From positions 1 to 32,256 of the forward strand of contig JANXXI010000251.1 in NCBI GenBank assembly GCA_025350695.1: a DNA stretch of 32,256 nt, read 5' to 3'. This stretch comes from Acidobacteriota bacterium (lineage in GTDB: Bacteria; Acidobacteriota; Terriglobia; Bryobacterales; Bryobacteraceae). Below the pieces are notes generated by a model that was given only the letters and a program-made list of their open reading frames with translations, was not told where the DNA came from and ran no database searches. Of the stretch, positions 16,160 to 24,384 are shown in pieces (position 1 is the stretch's first letter; each line of letters starts with the position of its first letter). A program made the position numbers and the translations under genes.

Positions 16160-16588
16160 ATGGGAATGTCAGCAGGCGGCGGCGCTGGCGCGCAAGCCAA
16201 TATTAACGTCACACCTTTAATCGATGTTTTACTCGTGCTTTTGATCATTTTCATGGTCATCACACCTTTGGTGCCGAAAGGATTGGAAGCCCTTGTGCCA
16301 CAGCCTCCTCCTCCTAACGCTCCTCCTCCTCCTCCGGAACAGGATCGGACGGTGGTGATTATTATTGAAAAAGATAACAGCCTGAAGATAAATACCGAAG
16401 TGGTCAGGAAAGACAAACTGGGCGATCGCCTCACCCAAATCTTCAAGACCCGCGCCGAACGCGTTGTGTTCGTCAAAGGGGACCCTGATATCGACTTTAA
16501 GGAAGTAGCCGAAGCCGTGGATATCGCCAAAGGCGCCGGCATCGATAAAGTCGGCTTGATGACAGCCAAGATGGAGCAAGGGCAATGA
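16160..16588 (+). CDS. exbD: ExbD/TolR-family protein 2 (proline-rich linker)
   Basis: 142 residues. INVTPLIDVLLVLLIIFMVI carries the conserved Asp (residue 22) in the membrane helix. After it comes a proline-rich linker (QPPPPNAPPPPPEQ, about residues 49-62) absent from the first ExbD. The periplasmic domain contains VVIIIEKDNSLKINTEV and DIAKGAGIDKVGLMTA. AAGGAG about nine bases before the ATG is a good ribosome binding site. It overlaps the TPR lipoprotein gene as ATGA, so the two are translationally coupled. The paralogues may assemble together around ExbB. Confidence 0.94.
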   Translation: MGMSAGGGAGAQANINVTPLIDVLLVLLIIFMVITPLVPKGLEALVPQPPPPNAPPPPPEQDRTVVIIIEKDNSLKINTEVVRKDKLGDRLTQIFKTRAERVVFVKGDPDIDFKEVAEAVDIAKGAGIDKVGLMTAKMEQGQ

Positions 16589-17415
16589 AAGCCAAACTAC
16601 TTTCCGTTATCGCCATCCTTGCAATGTTGCTCAGCTCTACCGCTTGCGAAAAGCTGAAGGCTCGCGACGAATTGAACAAGGGCGTACAGGCGTTTAAGAG
16701 TGCTAAATACCAGGAAGCCGTTGACCACTTCAACAACGCGATCAACTACGATCCGACATTTCCAACATCCCGCCTGTATTTGGCCATGAGCTACTTGAGC
16801 CAATGGATTCCCGGAGCTGATTCTGAAGAAAACAAACAGATGGCCAATAAGGCCATGGAGAACTTCAAACTGGTTTTAGATCAAGATCCCAAGCAGACAG
16901 TGGCAATTGCCTCAATCGCTTCGCTCTACTTCAATCAAAAGAAGTTGGACGAAGCCAAAGATTGGTACCTAAAGCTGCTTAATGTAGACCCCAGAGATAA
17001 AACGGCTTACTACACATTGGGTGTCATTGCCTGGACTAAAACGTTCCCTAAGCGTATGGAAGCCAGAGCGAAGCTCAGCATGAAGCCCGAAGATCCAGGA
17101 CCGCTCAAGGATAAGAAAGTCCGCGAAGATATCCGTGACAAGAATCTCGCGTTGGTTGAAGAAGGCCTTAAGAATCTGGATAAGGCGCTCGAAGTCGACA
17201 AGGAATACGATGACGCGATGGCCTATGCCAACCTGTTGCACCGCGAAAAGGCCGACTTGATGGACTCAACCGATGATTACAAGAAGGAAATCGCCATGGC
17301 CGACAGTTGGGTAGACAAGACTCTCGAAACCAAAAAGATTAAGAATGAACGCGCCCAAAAAACCCAGGGCGGAGTCATCATGGATGAAAAGAAACCTGAA
17401 GATACCAAGAAGTAG
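16585..17415 (+). CDS. TPR-containing lipoprotein
   Basis: 276 residues. The signal peptide ends in a lipobox (LLSSTAC, Cys21), so it is probably lipid-anchored on the periplasmic side. At least three TPR units are visible: ARDELNKGVQAFKSAKYQEA / VDHFNNAINYDPTFPTSR, then VAIASIASLYFNQKKLDEAK and AYYTLGVIAWTK. The C-terminus is lysine-rich and charged. The start overlaps the second exbD stop (ATGA), which suggests it is made with the ExbB/ExbD complex and may act as a scaffold in the periplasm; that role is inference. It is the last gene before a strong terminator. Confidence 0.92.
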   Translation: MKAKLLSVIAILAMLLSSTACEKLKARDELNKGVQAFKSAKYQEAVDHFNNAINYDPTFPTSRLYLAMSYLSQWIPGADSEENKQMANKAMENFKLVLDQDPKQTVAIASIASLYFNQKKLDEAKDWYLKLLNVDPRDKTAYYTLGVIAWTKTFPKRMEARAKLSMKPEDPGPLKDKKVREDIRDKNLALVEEGLKNLDKALEVDKEYDDAMAYANLLHREKADLMDSTDDYKKEIAMADSWVDKTLETKKIKNERAQKTQGGVIMDEKKPEDTKK

Positions 17416-17437
17416 CTTGGTCCGGTATTGTTAAATC

Positions 17438-17471
17438 AAAGGAGCCGCCTCTGGGTGGCTCTTTTGTTTTT
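17438..17471 (+). terminator. Intrinsic terminator after the tonB/exb operon
   Basis: The stem GAGCCGCC (17442-17449), loop TCTG and GGTGGCTC (17454-17461) form eight pairs including one G-U. The stem is extended by A-T pairs on the outside and followed by TTTTGTTTTT. The site lies about 25 bases after the TPR gene stop and about 65 bases before the rel start. Confidence 0.9.
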
Positions 17472-17535
17472 ATAGGCGCTCCATTGATTCCAGTCTTGTA
17501 CGTATAAAACGTGTTAGCTTGAAACATAGACCCTC

Positions 17536-19776
17536 GTGAGTGATCTTGTCCCAACTCCTGTTGCCGGCGCGGCGCAGCCTACCCCAATAACTCCTCAGCC
17601 CACGCACGTCTTTGAGCCACTCTACCGCGAGCTTGAAGCAAAAATTCTGCAGGTCCGCCCCAACGAACCGTTAGAAGTGATTCGCAAGGCATATCTATTC
17701 GCCGCTGCCAAACACGAAGGGCAAACGCGTAAATCAGGTGAACCCTACATGGTCCATCCCTTGTACGTCGCCCACATTCTGGCCGACATGCAGATGGATT
17801 CTGTCTGCATCCAAACAGGCTTGCTGCACGACGTAGTAGAAGATTGCGGCGTCACTCTCGACCAGATCAAGTCCGCCTTCGGCGATGCCGTGGCTGGTTG
17901 TGTCGACGGCGTCACCAAGCTCGCGAAAATCAAAGTCTATTCACGGGAAGATCGCCAAGCCGAAAGCGTTCGAAAAATGCTGTTGGCAATGGTTAAGGAC
18001 ATTCGCGTCGTCATCGTGAAGCTCGCCGACCGCCTTCACAACATGCGAACCCTCGAATCCTTGTCTCCGGACAAACAGCAGCGTATCGCCCAGGAGACTT
18101 TGGAAGTTTATGCGCCCATCGCCCACCGCTTGGGCATGGGTAAAATTCGCGGTGAATTGGAGGACCTTGGCTTTCAATATTTAGAGCCTGGGGCGTTCGA
18201 TGAAATCCGGCATTCCATCGAGTCCCGCCGCATGTCTAGCGAAGATGTTCTTGTGCAGATTCGGGAAACGGTGAAGACGAAACTGGCGCGAGAAAATATT
18301 CCCTCGCGTGTTGAAGGCCGTGTAAAGCGTCCCTATTCTGTTTTTCAAAAACTGCGGCGGCAGAAAATTAGTATCGATCAAGTGTACGATTTGCTGGCCA
18401 TCCGCATCATCACCGATTCGGTAAAGAACTGCTACGGCGCGCTCGGCATCATCCATAACGAATGGCATCCTATTCCGGGACGCATCAAAGACTTCATCGC
18501 CATCCCTCGGCCCAACCTCTATCAGTCGCTCCACACCTCGGTGATGGGTCCTGGCGGTGTAGCTTTCGAGGTTCAGATTCGCACCGAGGAAATGCACCGT
18601 ATCGCCGAGGACGGGATTGCCGCCCACTGGAAGTACAAGGAAGGCAAGAAGGGCCAACAACAAGACGAACGGCAGATTGCCTGGCTACGCCAATTGGTCG
18701 AATGGCAACAGGAACTCGGCGACCCCAGCGAGTTCATGTCCACCTTGAAGACGGACTTGAATCTTTACCCGGAAGAGGTATACGCCTTCTCGCCAGCCGG
18801 TCGCGTCATCGTGCTTCCCAAAGACGCGTCGCCCATCGACTTTGCCTACGCTATTCATACCGACGTGGGAAATAGTTGTGTTGGCGCCAAGGTGAATGGC
18901 CGTATCGTTCCACTCAAATACGCATTGAAAAACGGCGATGTGGTGGAAATTCTCACCCAGACCAATCACCTTCCCAGCAAGGATTGGCTTGGTTATGTCA
19001 AGACCGCTCGGGCTCGGAATAAAATCCGCCACGTCATCAACACTACCGAGCGTGTCAAAGCCATCGAAATCGGCGAAAAGCATCTTGACCGCGAAGCCCG
19101 CCGTCTGGGTGTTCAAATGCGCCGCGTCACCAAGGAGGATTTGGAACGTGTCGCCGCCGACTACGGTGTTGCCAAAATTGAAGATCTTTATGCTTCCCTC
19201 GGCTACGGTAAATTCTCGGCCCGTCAGGTCTTAACCAAGCTTGCGCCAGATCAGTTGGAACCTGAGCCGGAGACTCCCAGGCCAACGGCTCCCACCCAGC
19301 AGCAGTCTCTCGAAAACGATAAGGACGTTGTCGTTCGCGTCAAAGGCGTGGACGATGTTCTCGTATATCTCGCCAAATGTTGTAATCCTATTCGCGGTGA
19401 GGCGATCGTCGGCTATATCAGCCGTGGCAAGGGCATCGCGGTTCACTCCTTGAATTGTTCCAACGTTCAAAATCTGATGTATGAAATAGAGCGAAAAATT
19501 GAAGTGGAATGGGCTCGCGGCGCAAGCGAGACCTTCATCGTTCGCATGAAAGTTTATACCGACGATCGGCCAGGAATTCTGAATCAGTTGACCAGCATCT
19601 TGTTTAGCGAGAACTGCAACATCAGGTCCCTCGAAGCGCAAGGGGACGACGAACGCGGCGGCGAAGGAGCCATCGTGGCAATGGCCGTTGAGGTAAAAGA
19701 AAAAAAGCAACTCGAGCGAGTGATTAGCTCCATCCGGCGCATCGGCGGTGTGCGCGATGTTGAGCGAGTTCAGTAA
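17536..19776 (+). CDS. rel: Bifunctional (p)ppGpp synthetase/hydrolase Rel
   Basis: 746 residues, usual length for Rel. The hydrolase domain is intact: HPLYVAHILADMQMDS (His74), LLHDVVED (His98, Asp99, Glu102, Asp103) and LADRLHNMRTL. The synthetase domain contains RPYSVFQKLRRQKI, VYDLLAIRII, the sequence GRIKDFIAIPRPNLYQSLHT (an R-x-K-D motif, typical of bifunctional enzymes rather than E-x-D-D of RelA) and FEVQIRT. A TGS domain follows (VYAFSPAGRVIVLPKDASP), then a Cys-containing region (LAKCCNPIRGEAIVGYISRG) and a C-terminal ACT domain (VYTDDRPGILNQLTSILF). It makes and breaks the stringent alarmone. The start is GTG. Confidence 0.97.
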   Translation: MSDLVPTPVAGAAQPTPITPQPTHVFEPLYRELEAKILQVRPNEPLEVIRKAYLFAAAKHEGQTRKSGEPYMVHPLYVAHILADMQMDSVCIQTGLLHDVVEDCGVTLDQIKSAFGDAVAGCVDGVTKLAKIKVYSREDRQAESVRKMLLAMVKDIRVVIVKLADRLHNMRTLESLSPDKQQRIAQETLEVYAPIAHRLGMGKIRGELEDLGFQYLEPGAFDEIRHSIESRRMSSEDVLVQIRETVKTKLARENIPSRVEGRVKRPYSVFQKLRRQKISIDQVYDLLAIRIITDSVKNCYGALGIIHNEWHPIPGRIKDFIAIPRPNLYQSLHTSVMGPGGVAFEVQIRTEEMHRIAEDGIAAHWKYKEGKKGQQQDERQIAWLRQLVEWQQELGDPSEFMSTLKTDLNLYPEEVYAFSPAGRVIVLPKDASPIDFAYAIHTDVGNSCVGAKVNGRIVPLKYALKNGDVVEILTQTNHLPSKDWLGYVKTARARNKIRHVINTTERVKAIEIGEKHLDREARRLGVQMRRVTKEDLERVAADYGVAKIEDLYASLGYGKFSARQVLTKLAPDQLEPEPETPRPTAPTQQQSLENDKDVVVRVKGVDDVLVYLAKCCNPIRGEAIVGYISRGKGIAVHSLNCSNVQNLMYEIERKIEVEWARGASETFIVRMKVYTDDRPGILNQLTSILFSENCNIRSLEAQGDDERGGEGAIVAMAVEVKEKKQLERVISSIRRIGGVRDVERVQ

Positions 19777-19789
19777 TAGGGATAATTAG

Positions 19790-20146
19790 ATGGTTGAGCA
19801 GAGTGAAATGATCGATCCGGAACACATAGCAATATCGAAGTCGAAAGGCATTAAGATTGATTGGAGCGACGGCCATCAATCCAATTACGACGTGGAATAC
19901 CTACGGGAACAATGCCCTTGCGCCACTTGCACCGGCGCTCACGGCACGGAGCCCCAGCGCTACCAGCGCCAGGAAGTGAATCCATTTCAGATGTTCAAGC
20001 CCAGACTGAAAATGGATCAGGTAGAGCCAGTAGGAAACTACGCAATCCGGATTCTATGGAACGACGGTCATAACACCGGGATCTATTCTTATGACCACTT
20101 ACGCAAGATCTGCGAGTGCCCGGAATGCAAACCGCCTGCTAATTAA
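19790..20146 (+). CDS. DUF971-domain protein
   Basis: 118 residues. ISKSKGIKIDWSDGHQSNYD, VEYLREQCPCATC, IRILWNDGHNTGIYSYDHLR and the final CECPECKP are the DUF971 (gamma-butyrobetaine hydroxylase N-terminal-like) pattern. Two paired cysteine sets (C-x-C-x-x-C and C-x-C-x-x-C) could bind iron-sulfur or zinc. Stand-alone DUF971 proteins are often linked to iron-sulfur proteins, but the role is not settled. It starts 13 bases after rel and shares its transcript. Its stop directly touches the convergent oxidase stop. Confidence 0.9.
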   Translation: MVEQSEMIDPEHIAISKSKGIKIDWSDGHQSNYDVEYLREQCPCATCTGAHGTEPQRYQRQEVNPFQMFKPRLKMDQVEPVGNYAIRILWNDGHNTGIYSYDHLRKICECPECKPPAN

Positions 20147-21478
20147 TTAGCCACGAGTCTCGAACAAATTTCCCGGAGCCAATAGCCAGTGCGGATCAAG
20201 GCGGGTCTTCACATCCTTCATCGCCTGAATGTCTTTCCCCGTGAACTGTAGCGCCAGCAAGTGCCGCTTGCGCTTGCCCAACCCATGTTCAGCTCCAACA
20301 GTTCCGCCTAATTCCACAGCATGCTTTGCGAACTGTAACATTAACGCCTTTCCCATTTCTACCTGATCAGCACTTTCCGGTAACAGATTTACATGCACGT
20401 GGGCATCGCCAATATGGCCAAAGATCACATGCGGGGCAGGGAAGGTGGCTAGCGTCTGATAGTAGTAGTCCATCATGTCGCGGTTACGCTCAAACGGCAC
20501 CGCGAAATCCGAACCCATTTTTTGAAAACCATTGCGGCGCACAATGTCGTTGACGTCCTCGGGCAGGGCATGCCGGAATTGGCGGAAGCGTTCCCGATCG
20601 GCCCCCCCCAAAGCAAACCAACTCGCTTCGTCGTAGGCGCCGCTCTCCTCCAACCGATCAAGCCAAGGATCCGGGTCGTCGCCCACTTGCTCAATGATCA
20701 GACAGGCGGCCCCGGCCGGTATTCCTTCAAACCGAGATCGCAAGAGGTCGATGGAATCGGCGTCGCAGTACTCAAGCATTCGGAGCCCTTCCACCGATCT
20801 CCACACACTAACCGCGTCAAGCGCCTTATCGTTGTTGGGGAAAAACACCACACCGTTTATCAGATCCGTGGGCGCGGGCATCAGTTTTAGTTCCGCGCTA
20901 ACAATCACCCCGAGCGTCCCCTCAGATCCGGTAATCAGATCAATCCAATCCATGCCTGGTTTTAAGGGATAGCCGGCTTGATGCTTGGTTGTATTAGGGA
21001 TCGCCACTTGCGGCACAAAGAAATCCACTGCGTCCCCAGCCCGAAACGTTCGTAGATCGCCGTCCATGAAACACACACGTAGCGCCGCGATATGCCGGCG
21101 CGTCGAACCGAACAAGAACGAGCGGGAACCGCTCGCGTTGTTGGCGATCATGCCGCCAATCGAGGCCCAATGTTCTGTCGGGTCAGGCGGAAAGAACTGC
21201 CCTGTGGCAAGCGCTGCCTGCTGTACCTCTTTGAGTGTGGCGCCCGCCCCAACATGAGCTGTTCCGGGAGTGACTTCGATCTGGTTCAAAGCCTTCAGCG
21301 AGATAGACCATCCGTCTTCTGGGATTGCGCCGCCTGTGACGCCAGTTAGCGCCCCGGCGATTGTCACCCTCTGGCGATCAGCAGTTGCCTTCGCCAGCAG
21401 TTCCGCCAACTCGCCTTCATTTGCCGGCGCGAACTCGTGTTGCGGGTTGCCTTGCCACCCGCTGGCATCCTCAATCAT
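20147..21478 (-). CDS. FAD-linked oxidoreductase (GlcD / D-lactate dehydrogenase type)
   Basis: 443 residues. The PCMH FAD domain shows TIAGALTGVTGGAIPEDGWS, GMIANNASGSRSFLFGSTRR and TGSEGTLGVIVSAELKLMP. The FAD-oxidase C-terminal domain shows FGHIGDAHVHVNLLP and GGTVGAEHGLGKRKR, the metal/substrate residues of this family. It oxidises a 2-hydroxy acid such as glycolate or D-lactate; which one cannot be said. The ATG lies two bases after the RNase J stop with GAGGT as ribosome binding site, so it is the last gene of the moxR-vwa-rnj operon. No GlcE/GlcF partners are next to it. Confidence 0.92.
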   Translation of the reverse strand: MIEDASGWQGNPQHEFAPANEGELAELLAKATADRQRVTIAGALTGVTGGAIPEDGWSISLKALNQIEVTPGTAHVGAGATLKEVQQAALATGQFFPPDPTEHWASIGGMIANNASGSRSFLFGSTRRHIAALRVCFMDGDLRTFRAGDAVDFFVPQVAIPNTTKHQAGYPLKPGMDWIDLITGSEGTLGVIVSAELKLMPAPTDLINGVVFFPNNDKALDAVSVWRSVEGLRMLEYCDADSIDLLRSRFEGIPAGAACLIIEQVGDDPDPWLDRLEESGAYDEASWFALGGADRERFRQFRHALPEDVNDIVRRNGFQKMGSDFAVPFERNRDMMDYYYQTLATFPAPHVIFGHIGDAHVHVNLLPESADQVEMGKALMLQFAKHAVELGGTVGAEHGLGKRKRHLLALQFTGKDIQAMKDVKTRLDPHWLLAPGNLFETRG

Positions 21479-21480
21479 CG

Positions 21481-23148
21481 CTAGACCTCTAAAATTACCG
21501 GCATGATCAAAGGCCGTCTGGAAGTTTGTTTGGTTAAGTAGCGCTTCAGGTCAGCCCTGATCTTTTCCTGCATCACGCCCCAATCGGTGCGTTCTTCCAT
21601 GCTCGAAGAATCAAGCGTCTTCACCACAACCGCCCGAGCCGCATCGAGAACTTCTTTGTTGTTCTCGGAAAGGAAGCCGCGGCTAATGATCTCCGGCAAC
21701 CCTTCACACTTGCCTGTATGCTTGTCGATGGCGATGATTGGAATTACGAAGCCGTCTTCGGACATATGCCGACGATCACGAATTACAAAATCTTCCACCA
21801 CTTCATCAATCGTTCCCGAGTCGATACATATGCGGCCTACGGTCACGCGGTCCCCGCGACGCGCGCCTTTCGCGTCTATATTGACCGTGTCGCCAGTATC
21901 CAAAATGAAGGACTCTTGCAGGCCCGCTCCTCGCAAGTGTTCGGCCAGTTGCGCATGTTTTGAAAGTTGCCGGTATTCGCCATGAATCGGTATGAAATAC
22001 TTGGGCCGAACCAAGTTCAAAATTAATTTCAGTTCTTCAGACGAGGCATGGCCCGACACGTGAACAGGTGGGTTCATCGAGCCGTAAATTACATCAGCCC
22101 CGCGTCGAGCCACGTGGTTGATTAAGCGGTAAATGGCCTTTTCGTTTCCTGGAATGATGCGGGCGCTTAAGACAACCGTGTCGCCCCTCTCAATTTTCAT
22201 GTTCTTGTGATTATCAACCGCCACTCGGCTCAGCGCGCTCATTGGTTCGCCCTGCGTGCCGGAAACAACTACCACCGTTTTGTTCGGCGCGTTGTTCATA
22301 ATGTCCTGAGGCCGAAGCAATATACCGGTGGGTATATGCAGCAGTCCCAAGTTGTGGGCAATCTCCGTCACATTGTTCATGCTGCGGCCAAGGAACGCAA
22401 CTTTTTTGCCGTTCTCAAAAGCCAAGTCCAAAATCATCTGCAGCCGATGAATCGAAGAAGAGAAGCACGCAATAATCACGCGGCGTTCCGCGCGAATAAT
22501 AATGTCTTCCAGGCGCGGCCGGACAGCCCGCTCGCTTTCTGTGTAACCAGGCCGGTCCACATTAGTCGAGTCCGACATCAACAACAGGACGCCCTTCTTC
22601 CCGTAAGCGGCGAAGGTGTGCAGGTCAAACAACTCGTTGTCGGTTGGAGTCGGATCCACCTTGAAATCGCCGGTGTGGATGACCACCCCAAGCGGCGTTT
22701 CAATGGCCAACGCAACGGAGGACACGATGGAATGGGTGACCCGAATGAACTCAATCTTGAAGGGACCGATTTCAATCTTATCGCCGGCCTTAATAGTTTT
22801 CAGCCGAACGTCGTCGAGCATTTCATGCTCTTCAAGACGGCGCTCTACTAGCGCCAAGGTGAACTCGGTTCCGTAAACAGGAATGTTTACGTCGGTCATC
22901 AGGAAGGGAATCGCGCCAATGTGATCCTCATGCCCATGCGTCAGCAACAACGCCCGAACCTTTTCCTTGTTTTCGATGAGATACGTGAAATCGGGGGTGA
23001 CTATATCGACACCCATCAACTCCGCATCGGGGAATGTCATCCCCGCATCAATCACGATGATATCGTCTTCGTATCGCAGGGCCATGGAGTTCATTCCGAA
23101 CTCGCCAAGGCCGCCTAGTGGTATAACTTGTAGTTTGCCTGACGGCAT
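21481..23148 (-). CDS. rnj: Ribonuclease J
   Basis: 555 residues, standard size. The metallo-beta-lactamase motif THGHEDHIG gives the zinc ligands His71, His73, Asp75 and His76. Then come SIVSSVALAIETPLGVVIHTGDFKVDPTP, the beta-CASP part (CFSSSIHRLQMILDLAFENG, VVVVSGTQGEPMSALSR, VHVSGHASSEELKLILNL) and PKYFIPIHGEYRQL. RNase J degrades and matures RNA with 5'-exonuclease and endonuclease activity, in the cytoplasm. ATG 23148 begins MPSGKLQVIPLGGLGEFGMN, as in the family. No Shine-Dalgarno sequence is seen; instead a 6-base inverted repeat lies just upstream. Confidence 0.96.
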   Translation of the reverse strand: MPSGKLQVIPLGGLGEFGMNSMALRYEDDIIVIDAGMTFPDAELMGVDIVTPDFTYLIENKEKVRALLLTHGHEDHIGAIPFLMTDVNIPVYGTEFTLALVERRLEEHEMLDDVRLKTIKAGDKIEIGPFKIEFIRVTHSIVSSVALAIETPLGVVIHTGDFKVDPTPTDNELFDLHTFAAYGKKGVLLLMSDSTNVDRPGYTESERAVRPRLEDIIIRAERRVIIACFSSSIHRLQMILDLAFENGKKVAFLGRSMNNVTEIAHNLGLLHIPTGILLRPQDIMNNAPNKTVVVVSGTQGEPMSALSRVAVDNHKNMKIERGDTVVLSARIIPGNEKAIYRLINHVARRGADVIYGSMNPPVHVSGHASSEELKLILNLVRPKYFIPIHGEYRQLSKHAQLAEHLRGAGLQESFILDTGDTVNIDAKGARRGDRVTVGRICIDSGTIDEVVEDFVIRDRRHMSEDGFVIPIIAIDKHTGKCEGLPEIISRGFLSENNKEVLDAARAVVVKTLDSSSMEERTDWGVMQEKIRADLKRYLTKQTSRRPLIMPVILEV

Positions 23149-23153
23149 AATAT

Positions 23154-23166
23154 TGGTAATTTACCA
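23154..23166. repeat. Small inverted repeat ahead of rnj
   Basis: TGGTAA-T-TTACCA has perfect six-base arms around one base. It ends six bases from the rnj start codon, where a ribosome binding site would be expected. It could be a protein-binding palindrome; a one-base loop argues against an RNA hairpin. Confidence 0.35.
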
Positions 23167-23181
23167 GCGTATCACTTAATG

Positions 23182-24384
23182 CTAGTGAACCATCCTACTC
23201 TTGCGGTTCATGTAGTCCATCAGCAGATATTGCCCCAGCGTATGTGGGGTTGTGAAATACGCCTTTCCTCGACAGATTTGTGTTACTTGTTGCACGAACT
23301 GAATCAAGCTGTAGTCGCTGGCAAGCATGAAGGTGTTGATCATGATGCCTTGGCGCTTACAGCGGTTTACTTCCTCAAGCGTTCGGGAGATCACCAGTGG
23401 ATCCATGCCGAACGGATTTTTATAAATTTGTCCATCGTCCAAAGTCAACGCCGAGGGCTTCCCGTCGGTAATCATGATGATCTGACGCATGTCTTTCTTT
23501 TCCCGCGCAAGCAACCGCTGCGCCAGGATCAGGCCATCGCGTGTATTCGTATAAAATGGGCCGACTTGAATGCGCGCCAAATCACTAAGGCGAATTTCTT
23601 CGGCCGAATCATGGAACAAAACGCAGCGCAGCGAATCGCCCGGATACTGCGTTTTTAACATATGCGCCAGCGCCATCGCCACGCGCTTGGCTGGGGTAAA
23701 TCGATCTTCGCCGTACAGGATCATCGAGTGGCTACAATCCAACATTAGAACCGTGGCGCAGGAGCTTTGGTATTCCGACTGGTGCACGTGAAGGTCAGAA
23801 TATTCAATGTCGAACTGCGGCTTTACTCCCTGCCGGCGCAAGGCGGAAAACAGAGTCTCGCTTACATCCAGATTCAGAGTATCGCCAAATTCGTATAGTT
23901 TTGAAGAACCGGAAGACTCGACGCCAGTGGACATTTCTCGCGTATCGTGGGCTCCGAAACTGGATTTGCCCATCGACCCAAGCAGGTCCTTCAGGGTTTT
24001 GAAGCCCAGAAAATCCACGCCTTTGTTTGCCACTTCCACCCGAATTTGAGAATCATCCGTATTCCCTTCGCCGCCCTCGGTCTGCAGATAGCCCTCGTCC
24101 ACTAGCTTCTGGATTAACCGATCCACCAATTGGGAGAACTTTTCCTCATCCATCCGAGCAAGCTTCTCGGCGATCTGTTTTGCCCGGTCCAAATCGGGCC
24201 ATTCGTTCGATTGTAGAGCTCGCGCCAATGCGGCCTTTAAATCAGCTAACGTATTTTCCGAGCCCGGATAATATTGCCGGTCAAAGCCACTTTCCAGGAA
24301 AAAGTCCGACAACGCGGCGAGCAACTCCTCAGCAGTTATGCCGAGGTCCTCGTCCGTGTATTTTTCGTACTTAATCCATTTCAT
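23182..24384 (-). CDS. VWA-domain protein (partner of MoxR-type ATPase)
   Basis: 400 residues. The N-terminal half (about 1-200) is charged and helical. A von Willebrand A domain follows: [20 protein letters not shown] carries the MIDAS D-x-S-x-S (residues 216-220), with YTNTRDG (about 279-283) and [11 protein letters not shown] (Asp307) as the other metal positions. In MoxR/BchI-type pairs, the VWA protein and the ATPase act together to remodel or load metal into a target protein. Its start overlaps the ATPase stop as ATGA, which shows coupled synthesis in fixed ratio. The client is unknown; RNase J and the FAD oxidase in the same operon are candidates only by position. Confidence 0.92.
   Translation of the reverse strand: MKWIKYEKYTDEDLGITAEELLAALSDFFLESGFDRQYYPGSENTLADLKAALARALQSNEWPDLDRAKQIAEKLARMDEEKFSQLVDRLIQKLVDEGYLQTEGGEGNTDDSQIRVEVANKGVDFLGFKTLKDLLGSMGKSSFGAHDTREMSTGVESSGSSKLYEFGDTLNLDVSETLFSALRRQGVKPQFDIEYSDLHVHQSEYQSSCATVLMLDCSHSMILYGEDRFTPAKRVAMALAHMLKTQYPGDSLRCVLFHDSAEEIRLSDLARIQVGPFYTNTRDGLILAQRLLAREKKDMRQIIMITDGKPSALTLDDGQIYKNPFGMDPLVISRTLEEVNRCKRQGIMINTFMLASDYSLIQFVQQVTQICRGKAYFTTPHTLGQYLLMDYMNRKSRMVH

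Noticed and set aside
17480-17535. Sigma-70 promoter for rel (TTGATT and TATAAA)
   Set aside because: The spacer would be 13 bases, too short for a normal promoter; no better pair was found by eye.
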